24,197 nt of DNA, taken from Lenisia limosa. Lineage: Eukaryota > Breviatea. The notes below the pieces were generated by a model. The model saw nothing but the letters and a program-made list of their open reading frames with translations. It made no database searches and was not told where the DNA came from. The position numbers and the translations under genes are program-made. Shown piece after piece: positions 1-9,209 of this stretch. Position 1 is the stretch's first letter, and each line of letters begins with the position of its first letter. The stretch spans positions 1-24,197 of the forward strand of contig LPNZ01006239.1 of NCBI GenBank assembly GCA_001655205.1. Reading direction: 5' to 3'.

Positions 1-1690
1 TTGACCCTTGAAGGAATCATGCCGTTTGATCGACTGTGTTACTGTGAAGGGGTCTTCCCAGCCCATCAGGTGTGCGGGTGTGCTGTTAGTTATTATGGCA
101 CTGGGTATTTTTCTTCTTCACCCCACAGCATCTACACGCCAGATATAGAAGAACTTCCTGAAGACGTTGACAACCGCATTCAAGTGGCGCGCAATTATAA
201 CCATGCCGTAGCCGAAGGAAGCTATGTTAACTTGCCAACAGAGTTCGATGTTACTGGTGAGTGATAGTTTAGGATATTGTATATTGTATCACTGAGACTT
301 TGTGTTTTATTTCTTAATTACGATTGATTAATGATGCTCAAACTTGGGATACTGGTGTTTCTATTATCTTCAGATATACTCCCAAAATTCTTATCATCCC
401 CCTCTAGAGCTTGGAGAGATTCGGAGAGGCCTCAGACCAGAAACCCCCTCCAAAGCCGAGAGGACCAAATTCATATCACCCTGCTCGTGCACGTCGTCTT
501 GCTCATGTGACTACCACAGACGAAGCCTGAAATTAGTGGGCTGCTCTTGTTAATACCTGCTGTATTGTGGTCTCCAATCAGCCTGATTGGACGTTTTCTC
601 TTATTTCCACATATTTGGCTTTTCGCCAAAATGACTTTTCTGACGTACAGTTGGACCCCAATGAAGAGGGAACCATCACATCCATCCTTCCGGGACCGCA
701 CAATATGAGACCCCTTCCGCGGCTCAACTCAGGGACTTTGTAAGCGGTGCCACTGATTATAGAGAGTGGTTGTTTCCTTGAAGAATAACCCGACTCTCAG
801 AGGTCAACTGATATTTTCGGGCGTTTCAGTTTTTTTGACATCAATGTTGTTACTTTGGCTCAGAACACCGCCCACATTAGACATAGGACCCGATTCCCTT
901 CCATCAATCGAAGACTCGAGGGCCACTAAGGACTCTCTGGCCTACTCCGAGGCCCCATACCTTCGTTTCAAGGACTCTTTCAACGCGGGTGTCATGGCAT
1001 ATCTTGAGGTGGGATGCCGTGACTTCTAAATTAATTCTTGAAAGATCGATATGTTATGTCTAGACCGATTACAAGCAAATCAGTCGAGACATATCCTGGT
1101 CACTGAATATCATATGTATTGGACCGTACAGTGACCCTACCCGTTTTGGGTCGAATGTGCCCACTCTTTTCGCACTTTTGACAACTTCAGGGAAATTGGC
1201 CCACTGCCCAACATCATCTTCAACTGGCTGAAAGAGAAAAGTAGGCAGACCTCTTCCATCTTTTTAGCAATCTTATTGCCCAGTTTTGTGTTTTTGTTGC
1301 CACATTGTTTCCAACGTTGAATTAAGTCTGTTAAATTGTGATTTTTTGGATTTGTGTTTACTCACGCTCTTCTTGTTAGTTTCCCACATAGTATATTACA
1401 TTTACAAAAAAAATGTTGGGTTCTTCAATACCCTGTCTAAAAATATGTATCTCCAATTCACTTTAATCCAAATTGCCTCACAATACCCTGAATTGACTAT
1501 GCATACCTCCATGCCTTGTTTACTAATACATTATATGATATAATATACCCCCAATGTCTTAACATGACAATTGACCATAATCAGCCCCGCGGACGGCCCA
1601 ACCCTGCTGCTTTTGTCTGTGATTGGTGACAAGGAAGCTCCCTCTGACTGGCCAGGCTACCGCCAACTCCATCGAAAGGGCAACGAGTAG
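1..1690 (+). CDS. 3' end of a gene with a class III nucleotidyl-cyclase-like C-terminal tail (partial)
   Basis: Likely exons are 1-77, 129-256, one at about 374/408-506, 582-739, 864-1008, 1191-1240 and 1585-1690, ending at TAG 1688-1690. Phases agree across 582-739 (out phase 2, donor GTAAGC), 864-1008 (phase 0), 1191-1240 (phase 2) and the last exon. The third exon is unclear because its three frames compete. The final 50 residues read FNAGVMAYLEGNW, then ADGPTLLLL, then APSDWPGYRQLHRKGNE. This follows the pattern Y-x2-G-x-W, DGP, P-x-DW-x-G-x-R-x-L-x2-K that I know from the end of many class III adenylate/guanylate cyclases of protists and bacteria. No cyclase catalytic domain lies inside the window; it would be upstream. 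The upstream exons, such as one reading IYTPDIEELPED, are not recognised. Gene presence is fairly sure, the family is a weak inference. Confidence 0.45.
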
Positions 1691-2735
1691 TGTTCAGGTC
1701 TTAGTATTCCCTTGTGTGAAAGGTGACATGGCTCTTGTATTTATTTGTATTTTTTTCAACCGGTTTGATGACCGTCATTCACATGGTTAACTCATTAGCA
1801 TCGCACCAATAACGGATCGTTTTGTAGTAGACACAGCCCGTTCTTGGCTTCCTCTAAACACATTAGTAAGGCTTCACTTTGGTTCGGTAAAATATCGATA
1901 GTTTTCGAGGATTTATCGAAAATTCATTCGAACTGAAGTGAAGCCCTACATATTTGGCAATATGACTTGTGACACTGTTAAGATACAATGAACCTTGTTA
2001 CCCCTCCCCCCCTGCCAACCTTGTATGGTAGTTTTAACAGCCCTTCTCCTTCCTCTTCCCAGACGCTTTGATGGACCCTCGGTGGGGGCTTGGCCAATAT
2101 CCAGTACTTCCTCCATTACTCTCTAAAACCCATTAATAATGATCATTCTTAAGACAGTATTTTTGTACAGGGTGTTTAGTGAAGGCATGCCCACTTACCA
2201 CCATGTTCTTAACCTCGTCATCTGGTCCGTCATGTCCACCATGGCTACTTTGATAATCATATGTAAGATGACGCTGAAGCGACAGCAAACAATTGGTTGG
2301 ACAGAGATTTTTTTCAACGGTAGTGATATGCTCCGACTTACTTGTGAAACGGCATTATCGCGATGTTTCTTCCGAGTAAAGAGTCTTCGAAGATGAAAAT
2401 GGCCATAGCACAGTCTGAGCGTCGCACTGTTTCCCTCAGCATAAACCTGGCTCATTAACTTTCAAGATTGCCTCGAGTTATCTGTATTCTCCTGTAATAT
2501 ATGATCATGTTTCAAAGTTTCACACCCCCAACCGTGCATGGCAAATGGCAAGTCTGGCCAGGGTGGTAATGACATTGGGTGTGATACTGCCTTGTTTTGA
2601 GGCCTTCTGAGAGGTTAGTAAGCTACAATTGCCCCAACCTTGGATATTTTGACAAAGTACTTCGAGAGAAGGTCTTTGCTGTCATCCGTCATTACGGGTC
2701 TTGAATGGTGAAATTTCATGCTGAATTTTACAAAT
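1691..2735. other. convergent spacer with one MITE and unassigned exon-like pieces
   Basis: This stretch separates the 3' ends of two convergent genes. It contains the first MITE copy (1870-1945). A strong polypyrimidine acceptor ends at 2062, and a plus-strand piece at about 2171-2263 has a good GTAAGA donor and would encode a hydrophobic helix (VLNLVIWSVMSTMATLIII). With donor CG|GTGGGG the short exon from 2063 would be in phase with it. I could not extend this into a gene, so it may be a small unrecognised gene or chance. Confidence 0.25.
1870..1945 (+). mobile_element. MITE-like palindromic element, copy 1
   Basis: The element starts GGCTTCACTTTGGTTCGG and ends TTCGAACTGAAGTGAAGCC, which are inverted repeats of each other. 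The core holds AAAATATCGATAGTTTTCGA and TTTATCGAAAATTC. A TA dinucleotide lies one base outside each end (1867-1868 and 1947-1948), as expected for Tc1/mariner-type target duplication. It is shorter than copies 3 and 4 because the AAAGAC / GTCTTTTTT segments next to the ends are missing. It has no coding capacity. Confidence 0.75.
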
Positions 2736-5700
2736 TCATTCTTCAACAAGAAGTCCATTCATATTCTCGCCAAAAAACCTAACAGTACATGTAGTATGTA
2801 TAATACTATCATATAGTATACATATGATACCCAGTCACCAACAGACCTCAGTGCTCCTGAATGCTGCAGAAACCGTTGGCATTGTTGTGCACTCCACTCA
2901 ATCTCGACCATGCCTTGGTTGTGAATTGTGACACAATTATTTAAGTAGTTATGAGGTTTTCCGTCACCCATACTCCGCTTCGTTGAAAGGTATTGTGTGA
3001 ATGCATAAACCCCTTCACGACTCATGAGAAACTTCTCCCATTTACTTGCCATTTCATGATCATGACTGGAGGAATTGGCATCAAGTATCACTTGGAGGTG
3101 AGATTAGACTTACCAAGTCACTTCAGACTTAGCAAAAACAATATACATTGTGCATTATACCAAAATGAACAGTAAGAAATAAAGATCTGGCCAAAGTCAT
3201 CCCGTCATCTTCAAGTTGCCCTTTCCAACCGTCAAAAGAATTGATGATGAAAGGATCCAGTTTCAAGCTGGCAGCAATTTGACTCTCAGAAAGCCAGTCC
3301 ATTCGGCGTGCCATACTGGCAATCAAGGCACATGCTGGTTCCATATAAGAATGTATTGCAAATGACTGTCAGGAGGAGTGTGTTTGAGTATACGTAATGT
3401 GATTGTGTGACAAAATGAAAGGGCCTCCAGATATCTCACATGTGTTGAGCTTTGTGGATCGTCCAGCTGACAATGGTGGTTGAGCCATCCCGATGGAACA
3501 GTCTTCCAGAACCGTACGCTGGGCAGCGGGGCTGTGAGGTAATCGAGATGCATCAACCAAGATTCCAATGATATTTTACTCTGTAGAATATCAGGTTATA
3601 CAAGGTATTACTTAAAGGTAACAAGACAAAGCAGCATTTACACATGGCAATACATTTAGTTCTTTACCTAAGTTTCTCAAAATGGTCTATAATGCACATC
3701 CCTGTTGATCCAACTACTAGAGGGCCCTGATTCGGTTACTAAATTACAACAACAGATACACAATCATATGCTAGATAAAGCCAGTATTTTTTTCTGAGTT
3801 ACGATTGATATTTCCAGTTGAGCTTCAAGATACCTACAGCAGATAGGCCCGTTCGGGACAAGGCTGATGTTTCAATAAGGGACGACGAAGCCATGTTTGT
3901 TGAGGATGAACAGTCAATAAAGGAACTTCTAAAAGAAATTTTATCAAGGCCTTGGGAGAAAGCAGACATAAAATATATATAAAAATCGGGTCAAGACAAT
4001 TAATTCAGTTCCTATACCTGGTTGAATTATGGAGGGCCTGTCTGGCTAATCTTGAAGACTCCACTGATGAACTAATTAAGAGAATCTTTGGGGGTCCTAA
4101 GGCCGTTACACATTATGCTGTGCATATATTAATGATATTTCATTTATCATATTGTGTTCCAAAACTAATATGATATGTTATTCCAGAGAGCTCACCAGAA
4201 ACGTTGTTGAGTCCACGACTGCCGCTCCTCCAACTCATTGCAAGAACTGTCGCGAGTCGCACAGATTTTCGACCTTCATTATTACGACTTTCACAGCACA
4301 ATAAGCAGATGGTTACTGTTAACTAGTTGAGAAACTATTATTTAAATCTAAGTGGTCCCACTGTAAAACACTTACATGGAGCAGGAAGAAGCTTGGCAGC
4401 AACCATATCCCGGTTGGCAAATTTAGAGGGAGTGGAAAAGAACTGGTTAAAGAATGAACGCGAACTTAACCGGCCTGGGTCAATACTAAAGCGTCAAAAG
4501 CTTTATTGGTTTTTGCAAAAATGGTACATAAATTGCTTCTAATGCGTAGAGCTGTCAGACTTCCATAGTTACCCAAGCCCTACCTTTGTCTATGTGTTTC
4601 AATACCAAGCTCATGCCACATCAGACTACCTGTAATCAATCTATATAATAAGCAATTTCAAAAACTGTTGCCTCAATGACTCCAAGCGTGACTGATAATA
4701 CTGTTATGATATGATAATAGTGAAATAAAAATCAATTGATTAGATCTTCCTGAAATCAATATTATAAATGCTTACCGCTCCTTTTCATCTTTTTTACCAG
4801 CCATTGGAATATACTTTGAGACGTATCCTTAAAAATAAATTAAAAAAAGTGGATTTTCTATTATCATAGTACTATTATTGGGTTTGATGAGACCACAGTT
4901 ATTTAAACTATGTAAATATTAGCCTGATGTGTGTGTAGGTTACAAGAAGTATCTTAACATTTGGCTAACCAGTCAAGGTGACATCATCTCCTGGAAGCAC
5001 CAAATCAGTACTTGTCAAGAGACAGGGGAGCGTTCTGAATGAAATAACCTACAAATAAAAGCTCACTTGCTATCTGACAAGTCACATCCTCGTGTAGTAA
5101 TTTCAGCATACTGCGTAGTCACGGAGGACTGTTTGATCGTGTCTTTCGCAAAACAAACTCCAGTGCAATTAACGTCTAAAGGTTATGGGTTGCAGGAACA
5201 AACCATGTGGACACGACGTTGGGATGTTAGCGGTTCCATTTAAATAGGGTGGGGGAACAATTACCCTAAGAATAAGTGGTAGTATACCTTTCTTACTCCT
5301 TTTTGCATACACAACATGAAAAGTATTGGTCATAGTAGATAGTCTCGGGTTTATCTGAAAGCATCACTCGAAAGGCTTAACTCACATATTTTGAGAACTG
5401 TGGCTTTGATAGAAAATAATTTTCCTAGAGTAGTCAAAGGGTTTCTAATTCAAGAAAGTTATAATGAAACAATAAGAACCGGTACCAAACTTCTCTGACT
5501 TACCCAGATGTTCGTGTCGAGGAAGGATGGTAAGAGTCATGGAAGATGGGCAGTCCACAATATTGAGGGTGTTGTTGCTCTTTTCTGTCAGACCCAACTC
5601 TTTCTCCACACATCTTCAAAAGTCAGATATGAAATAGCAAAAGAATGTAAAACCAAAATTGTGTTGTGTTTAGAGAGTAGTGACACTCTTGATATTAGAT

Positions 5701-6133
5701 TTTGGGACTTGGTATCGGGTCATAATGAACACTTTTGCCCTCACCTAAGAATGGCATATTTTGAAAGAAACAACTCATCAGGATGGGAAATGAGATAAGT
5801 TGCAAGGTCGGCATTGTGGATAAAGACAGAAAGGAGACTAAAAGTTTGACATTCTGATTGAAGTTGACAGAAATGTTGGCAATTTCATGATTTGACGCAA
5901 ATCGCAGACTTTCATCCACATACCTCAAAGGAATTGATGCAGGCTCCGATTCACAAATAAGCTCTTTAAGATCGTCTCCTCCATCACTGAGAACCATCTT
6001 GGCCAATGTCTTGATAATGAGCTCTATAAGGTAAGAAAGAACAGAGAACTCCTCAAAAATGCTAACTGGGGTTCCATTGTTGCTTCCTCTGATTCATGTT
6101 GCTATTCAGGTAACCGTGATTCTCTTTGTCCAT
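2736..6133 (-). CDS. MCM-family protein with degenerate ATPase motifs (MCMDC2-like)
   Basis: Exons (high to low): 6067-6133, 5924-6023, 5745-5837, 5504-5613, 5386-5424, 5297-5354, 5204-5265, 5067-5175, 4970-5034, 4776-4827, about 4376-4485, 4196-4315, 4018-4096, 3834-3928, about 3668-3716, 3440-3531, 3171-3334, 3114-3127, 2831-3065, and a short last exon ending 2736-2745. Phases agree at nearly every junction, giving about 580 residues from ATG 6133. The MCM order is visible: N-terminal A domain (DLATYLISHPDELF), zinc-finger cysteines (FSCCVCKK, then SCPHDVNCTGVCF), OB fold (LVLPGDDVTLTG), and the linker NRDMVAAKLLPAP. The core is abnormal. Walker A reads ILLISSSVESSRLA, Walker B reads MCIIDHFEKL instead of IDEF, and the arginine-finger SRFD reads NSFD. 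It is therefore predicted not to hydrolyse ATP, like metazoan MCMDC2, a meiotic recombination factor. A worn MCM8/9 relative is the alternative. The exon near 4376-4540 and the C-terminus are the least certain parts. Confidence 0.75.
5176..5203 (-). other. putative 28-nt intron in the MCM-like gene
   Basis: The interval runs from GTTTGTTCC to ACCTTTAG between the exons 5204-5265 and 5067-5175. Its removal joins phase 1 to phase 1 and rebuilds a plausible zinc-finger half (SCPHDVNCTGVCF). Without it the reading frame stops after about ten codons. It is far shorter than most introns in the window. Confidence 0.45.
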
Positions 6134-6668
6134 CACCCGTGTCTCTTAATTCAGGAGGCGGTGTTAAAATAAACAATAGCTGAATAGCTTGATGAAGTTG
6201 ATGAGGGAGAAGCAAGGCGGGGGAGAAGCTAGATCACTTTACTGGGGCTAGCAGAACAAGGAGCGGCAGCTTGTTTTTCTTCTATTATTCGTCCTTCTTT
6301 TTGTAAGAAGTAGTGTATTATTAGTGGAGGCAGAGGGAGGGAGAGGGAGAGTGGACACGAAACAAGAGTGACAGAAAAGTCCGGCCGCATAGACGGCCCG
6401 ATTCAAAACCAAAGCATCCAGAAACGAAAAAGAATCCTTCGGATCTTTGGTTTCTCCCAAAATCACCTCAGCCCCTCTCCTGCCTCTCCTCCTCCTCCTC
6501 GGTGCTTAATTTGATGAAAATGTACAAATAGAAAGAATGGAGGTAATATAAGCCGTTCCCAACTGGTTCGAGGAACTCGGTGCTTATTCCCCCTCCGCCC
6601 CCTACCGTGTCATCCTTTCGTACTGTGTTTCAACCAAGCTCCACAACTAGTATCAATAGAATAACAGA
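6134..6668. promoter_or_regulatory. divergent spacer between the MCM-like and RJL genes
   Basis: The start codons of the two genes face away from each other across about 535 bases, so both promoters and 5' leaders must lie here. A minus-strand frame stays open from about 6515 to 6248 and begins Arg-rich over a GAG/CTC repeat (about 6482-6500). It has no recognisable domain and I do not call it a gene. No convincing TATA box or initiator stands out. Confidence 0.35.
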
Positions 6669-8980
6669 ATGAACCGACAAAGAACTGAAATTAAAGTACC
6701 ACCGCCCGTTCGCCGAATTAAAATCATCAGTAAGCACATTGTTCTTTCTCTTATCTGCTGGGAACCATAGTAAAAGGTAAATTTTTCGGATGGGCAAAAA
6801 ATAGTGATAAGATCCATGTAAAAATAATTTCCATGAGACAGAAGTGGTAACACCAGGAGCACTTAACTCTATTTTGCTCATTTTGTACTCTGTAAAGTAC
6901 TTTAGCTTATATGAAACATCTTTTTATTAGTGCTCTGCTTTTTATTTACACATTGTTTTGCACAATCGTGAAAGGCAATCGACTGGGTTAATTAGTATTA
7001 AACAATATCTCTTGTAAGAGTGATGGTTTGGGTAGCTTTGGCAAAGACTGCTTTGTTTTATTACTCATTTCTCTATGGGCTTCACTTTGATTCGAAAAAG
7101 ACCTATAAATATCGATAATTTTCGAAGATTTCTCGAAAAATTCAGTCTTTTTTCGAATTTCTAACTATTTAGGTATGGGAGCGGCAGGTGTTGGCAAGAC
7201 ATGCCTCATCAAACGATATTGTGAGGGAAAGGTTGGGTTGGTTGGAGGAAATACGAAATTCTGTGTTTCTCCTAGGGCTTCCCTGCTGTCTTGATTGTGG
7301 GAGGATAGTGCATAACACTTGATACCGCTCAAAAAAAGGGATATTCATAAAAAATTCCTTCCACCTTTGCCAAACAAAAAGGTTTTCATCCCCCCCCCCC
7401 CCTTCCTCCACGATCCTTCTTTCACATATTTGAAGATAGTTATTTCTGTTATTACGATTCTGAAGCATGTAATTTTAGATTGAGCAATCCATTTCCTTCA
7501 ACAGTTCTAATAGCGTTAATCTCCATGATCACCACATCCCCTCTCACCCTCCCCCGTCCAGTTTATCTCAAAGTACATGGCAACTATCGGCGTGGATTAT
7601 GGTGTCAAACCCGTCGTTATCGGCTCAGAAAATGTCAAGGTCGGGGAGGGTTGTCTTTAAATAGTTGATCTTTGTTCCTAGTTTCAATAGAGACTTTACT
7701 GCAACATCTTTTAAAATATCTTCCTCATATATATGATCCTTCTATGTTTATTGCACAGGTCAACTTTTGGGACTTGAGCGGTGATGAGAACTTCTTTGAA
7801 GTCCGCAACGAGTTCTACAAGGACGCCCAGGGAGTGGGGGAGGGAGTGTAGTGTAACAGACAGGCGGCGTGNNNNNNNNNNNNNNNNNNNNNNNNNNNNN
7901 NNNNNNNNNNNNNNNNNNNNNNNNNNNNNNNNNNNNNNNNNNNNNNNNNNNNNNNNNNNNAGTCCTGTTTAATACATCTCAACACACAGGGGTAGAGGGA
8001 TGCTTGAGAAATGCTGGGGACAGAGTGTTTCACCTTTCATCTAAGTGAATCCCTCATAACTAAGGCTTCACTCTGGTTCCAAAAAGACCGGTAAAATATC
8101 GATATTTATCGAAGATTTATCGAGAATTCAGTCTTTTTTGGAACCGAAAGTGAATCCGTACTCATAACAAAGGGAAACCCTTCCCACACGCCGCATCAGT
8201 TCCTTACGAATTAGGCCCTATTGGTGTTTGACGTATCATCGCGTGAGTCGTTTGCTGACCTTCAAAATTGGCTCAATGAAGCTAATGAGGTGCGAACAGT
8301 GTTAGGGAAGTTTGTTGAATGTAATCACGAGACTCTTTTTCTTATAACTTTCAAATAAAACACTATATTCCAGTACTATTTTACAACCCAATAACAATCT
8401 CAGAATGGAGCATCCAAGAACCTGCAGGTTGTTGTTGTGGGCTGCAAGGTGAGTGGGTTGGATCGCGAAGAGGCGGCTTATAGAAGATACCAATTCAAAT
8501 AGATGTGCTCCTAATTGTGCTCTTCTAATTTAGATCACCTGGATTTGTTTGTGTTTTGTTTTATTACAAGCTTTACGGGATGCGGTGCTCCAGAAGCGAC
8601 TGGCCTGGGCTTTGTTTATGTTATCAACCAACCAGTTGATTCATAATTTTCCCAATTTTACTCTCGCCCCCCCCNNNNNNNNNNNNNNNNNNNNNNNNNN
8701 NNNNNNNNNNNNNNNNNNNNNNNNNNNNNNNNNNNNNNNNNNNNNNNNNNNNNNNTGTAACTTGGGCTGCTCAGCATCAGTATATGTGAGGGGGGTGCAG
8801 GTTTTTGAGGAACAAAGGATGGGAGGGGACTGAAGTGTTTTTTTTTGGGGACTAAAGTGTCACGAATTTAAGCAGGATTCATTATTCAGGTATATGGAAG
8901 CCAGCTCGCAAACAGGGGTGGGGGTGTCAGAATGCTTCGAGTCGTTGTTTAAAAGGGTTATAATGAGGGGCCCAACTTAG
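6669..8980 (+). CDS. RJL: RabJ-like (RJL/Rbj) small GTPase without a J domain
   Basis: Exons: 6669-6729, 7173-7231, 7562-7639, 7759-7833, 8215-8289, 8404-8448, 8534-8546, 8571-8613 and 8890-8980, all in phase, giving about 179 residues. A further small exon may be lost in the gap 8675-8755, since about five residues before YMEASS seem missing. The fold is clear: strand RRIKIIS, P-loop MGAAGVGKTCLIKRYCEGK, switch I FISKYMATIGVDYGVKP, and G3 FWDLSGDENFFEVRNEFYKD. Then come LLVFDVSSRESFADLQNWL and G5-like YMEASSQTG. These match the RJL family, of which animal DNAJC27 is the J-domain-bearing member. This protein ends soon after the last helix (MRGPT), with no J domain and no C-terminal cysteine for prenylation. 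The G4 motif NKxD reads CKIT, so guanine recognition may be weak. RJL proteins are associated with flagellated eukaryotes. Confidence 0.85.
7078..7158 (+). mobile_element. MITE-like element, copy 2 (right end eroded), in RJL intron 1
   Basis: The left end GGCTTCACTTTGATTCGAA and the core AAATATCGATAATTTTCGA match the other copies. The right half keeps TTCAGTCTTTTTTCGAA, then loses the terminal repeat. It stops 15 bases before the exon at 7173, so its T-rich arm may serve as part of the 3' splice-site tract. Confidence 0.7.
7834..8214 (+). other. RJL intron 4 with an N gap and a MITE
   Basis: The intron begins GTGGGGGAGG and ends ACGAATTAG. It contains an assembly gap (7872-7960) and the third MITE copy (8064-8157). 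No other coding signal is seen. Confidence 0.6.
8064..8157 (+). mobile_element. MITE-like element, copy 3, in RJL intron 4
   Basis: Nearly full length. It starts GGCTTCACTCTGGTTCC, carries AAAAAGACCGGTAAAATATC and TTTATCGAGAATTCAGTC in the middle, and ends GGAACCGAAAGTGAATCC. TA is found one base outside both ends. Orientation is the same as copies 1 and 2. Confidence 0.75.
8547..8570 (+). other. possible 24-nt intron in the RJL gene
   Basis: The segment from GTTTGTGTTTTG to TTATTACAAG is T-rich, with splice-like ends. Removing it gives KITWISLRDAVLQKRLAWA, the same length as the corresponding stretch in the DNAJC27 family as I remember it. The segment is a multiple of three without a stop, so it could instead be translated as eight extra hydrophobic residues. 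Confidence 0.35.
8675..8755. other. assembly gap next to a C homopolymer
   Basis: Eighty-one N directly follow a run of eight C within the last RJL intron. A small RJL exon may be hidden here. Confidence 0.95.
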
Positions 8981-9209
8981 TATTTAATTAGATGGTATGT
9001 TTTCTAACTTCTTTGATGTATGTATACTTTGAAGTGCTTTTCAAAAATCCTGTGTCATCTCAGATTATTGTGAAGACAACAGTTGTATCAGGCCGATCAA
9101 CATAATGACATTAGTGTACATTTCTCTATTCTACAATCCTGGATTACCATAAAAAAAGAAACTAAAAACCAAACCGCTGAAGACAGCCTTCAGGGCTCAA
9201 CACAACCAT

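Noticed and set aside
408-739. In-frame TGA/TAG between coding-looking stretches, hinting at a recoded stop
   Set aside because: All other genes use TAA, TAG and TGA as stops or avoid them, and a GT-AG intron ending at 581 explains the interruption.
3818-4542. Plus-strand gene suggested by open stretches LSFKIPTADRPV, LVELWRACLANLED and SSPETLLSPRLPLLQ
   Set aside because: These overlap, antisense, the exons of the MCM-like gene. The minus strand gives matching splice phases and MCM motifs, while the plus-strand model needs a GC donor and an in-frame stop.
5508-5798. Plus-strand 96-codon ORF
   Set aside because: It is antisense to two MCM-like exons and has no supporting splice or domain signal.
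6630-6881. Minus-strand ORFs over 6630-6881
   Set aside because: They overlap the first RJL exon, whose start, phase and strand RRIKIIS fit the GTPase; no domain is visible in the antisense frames.
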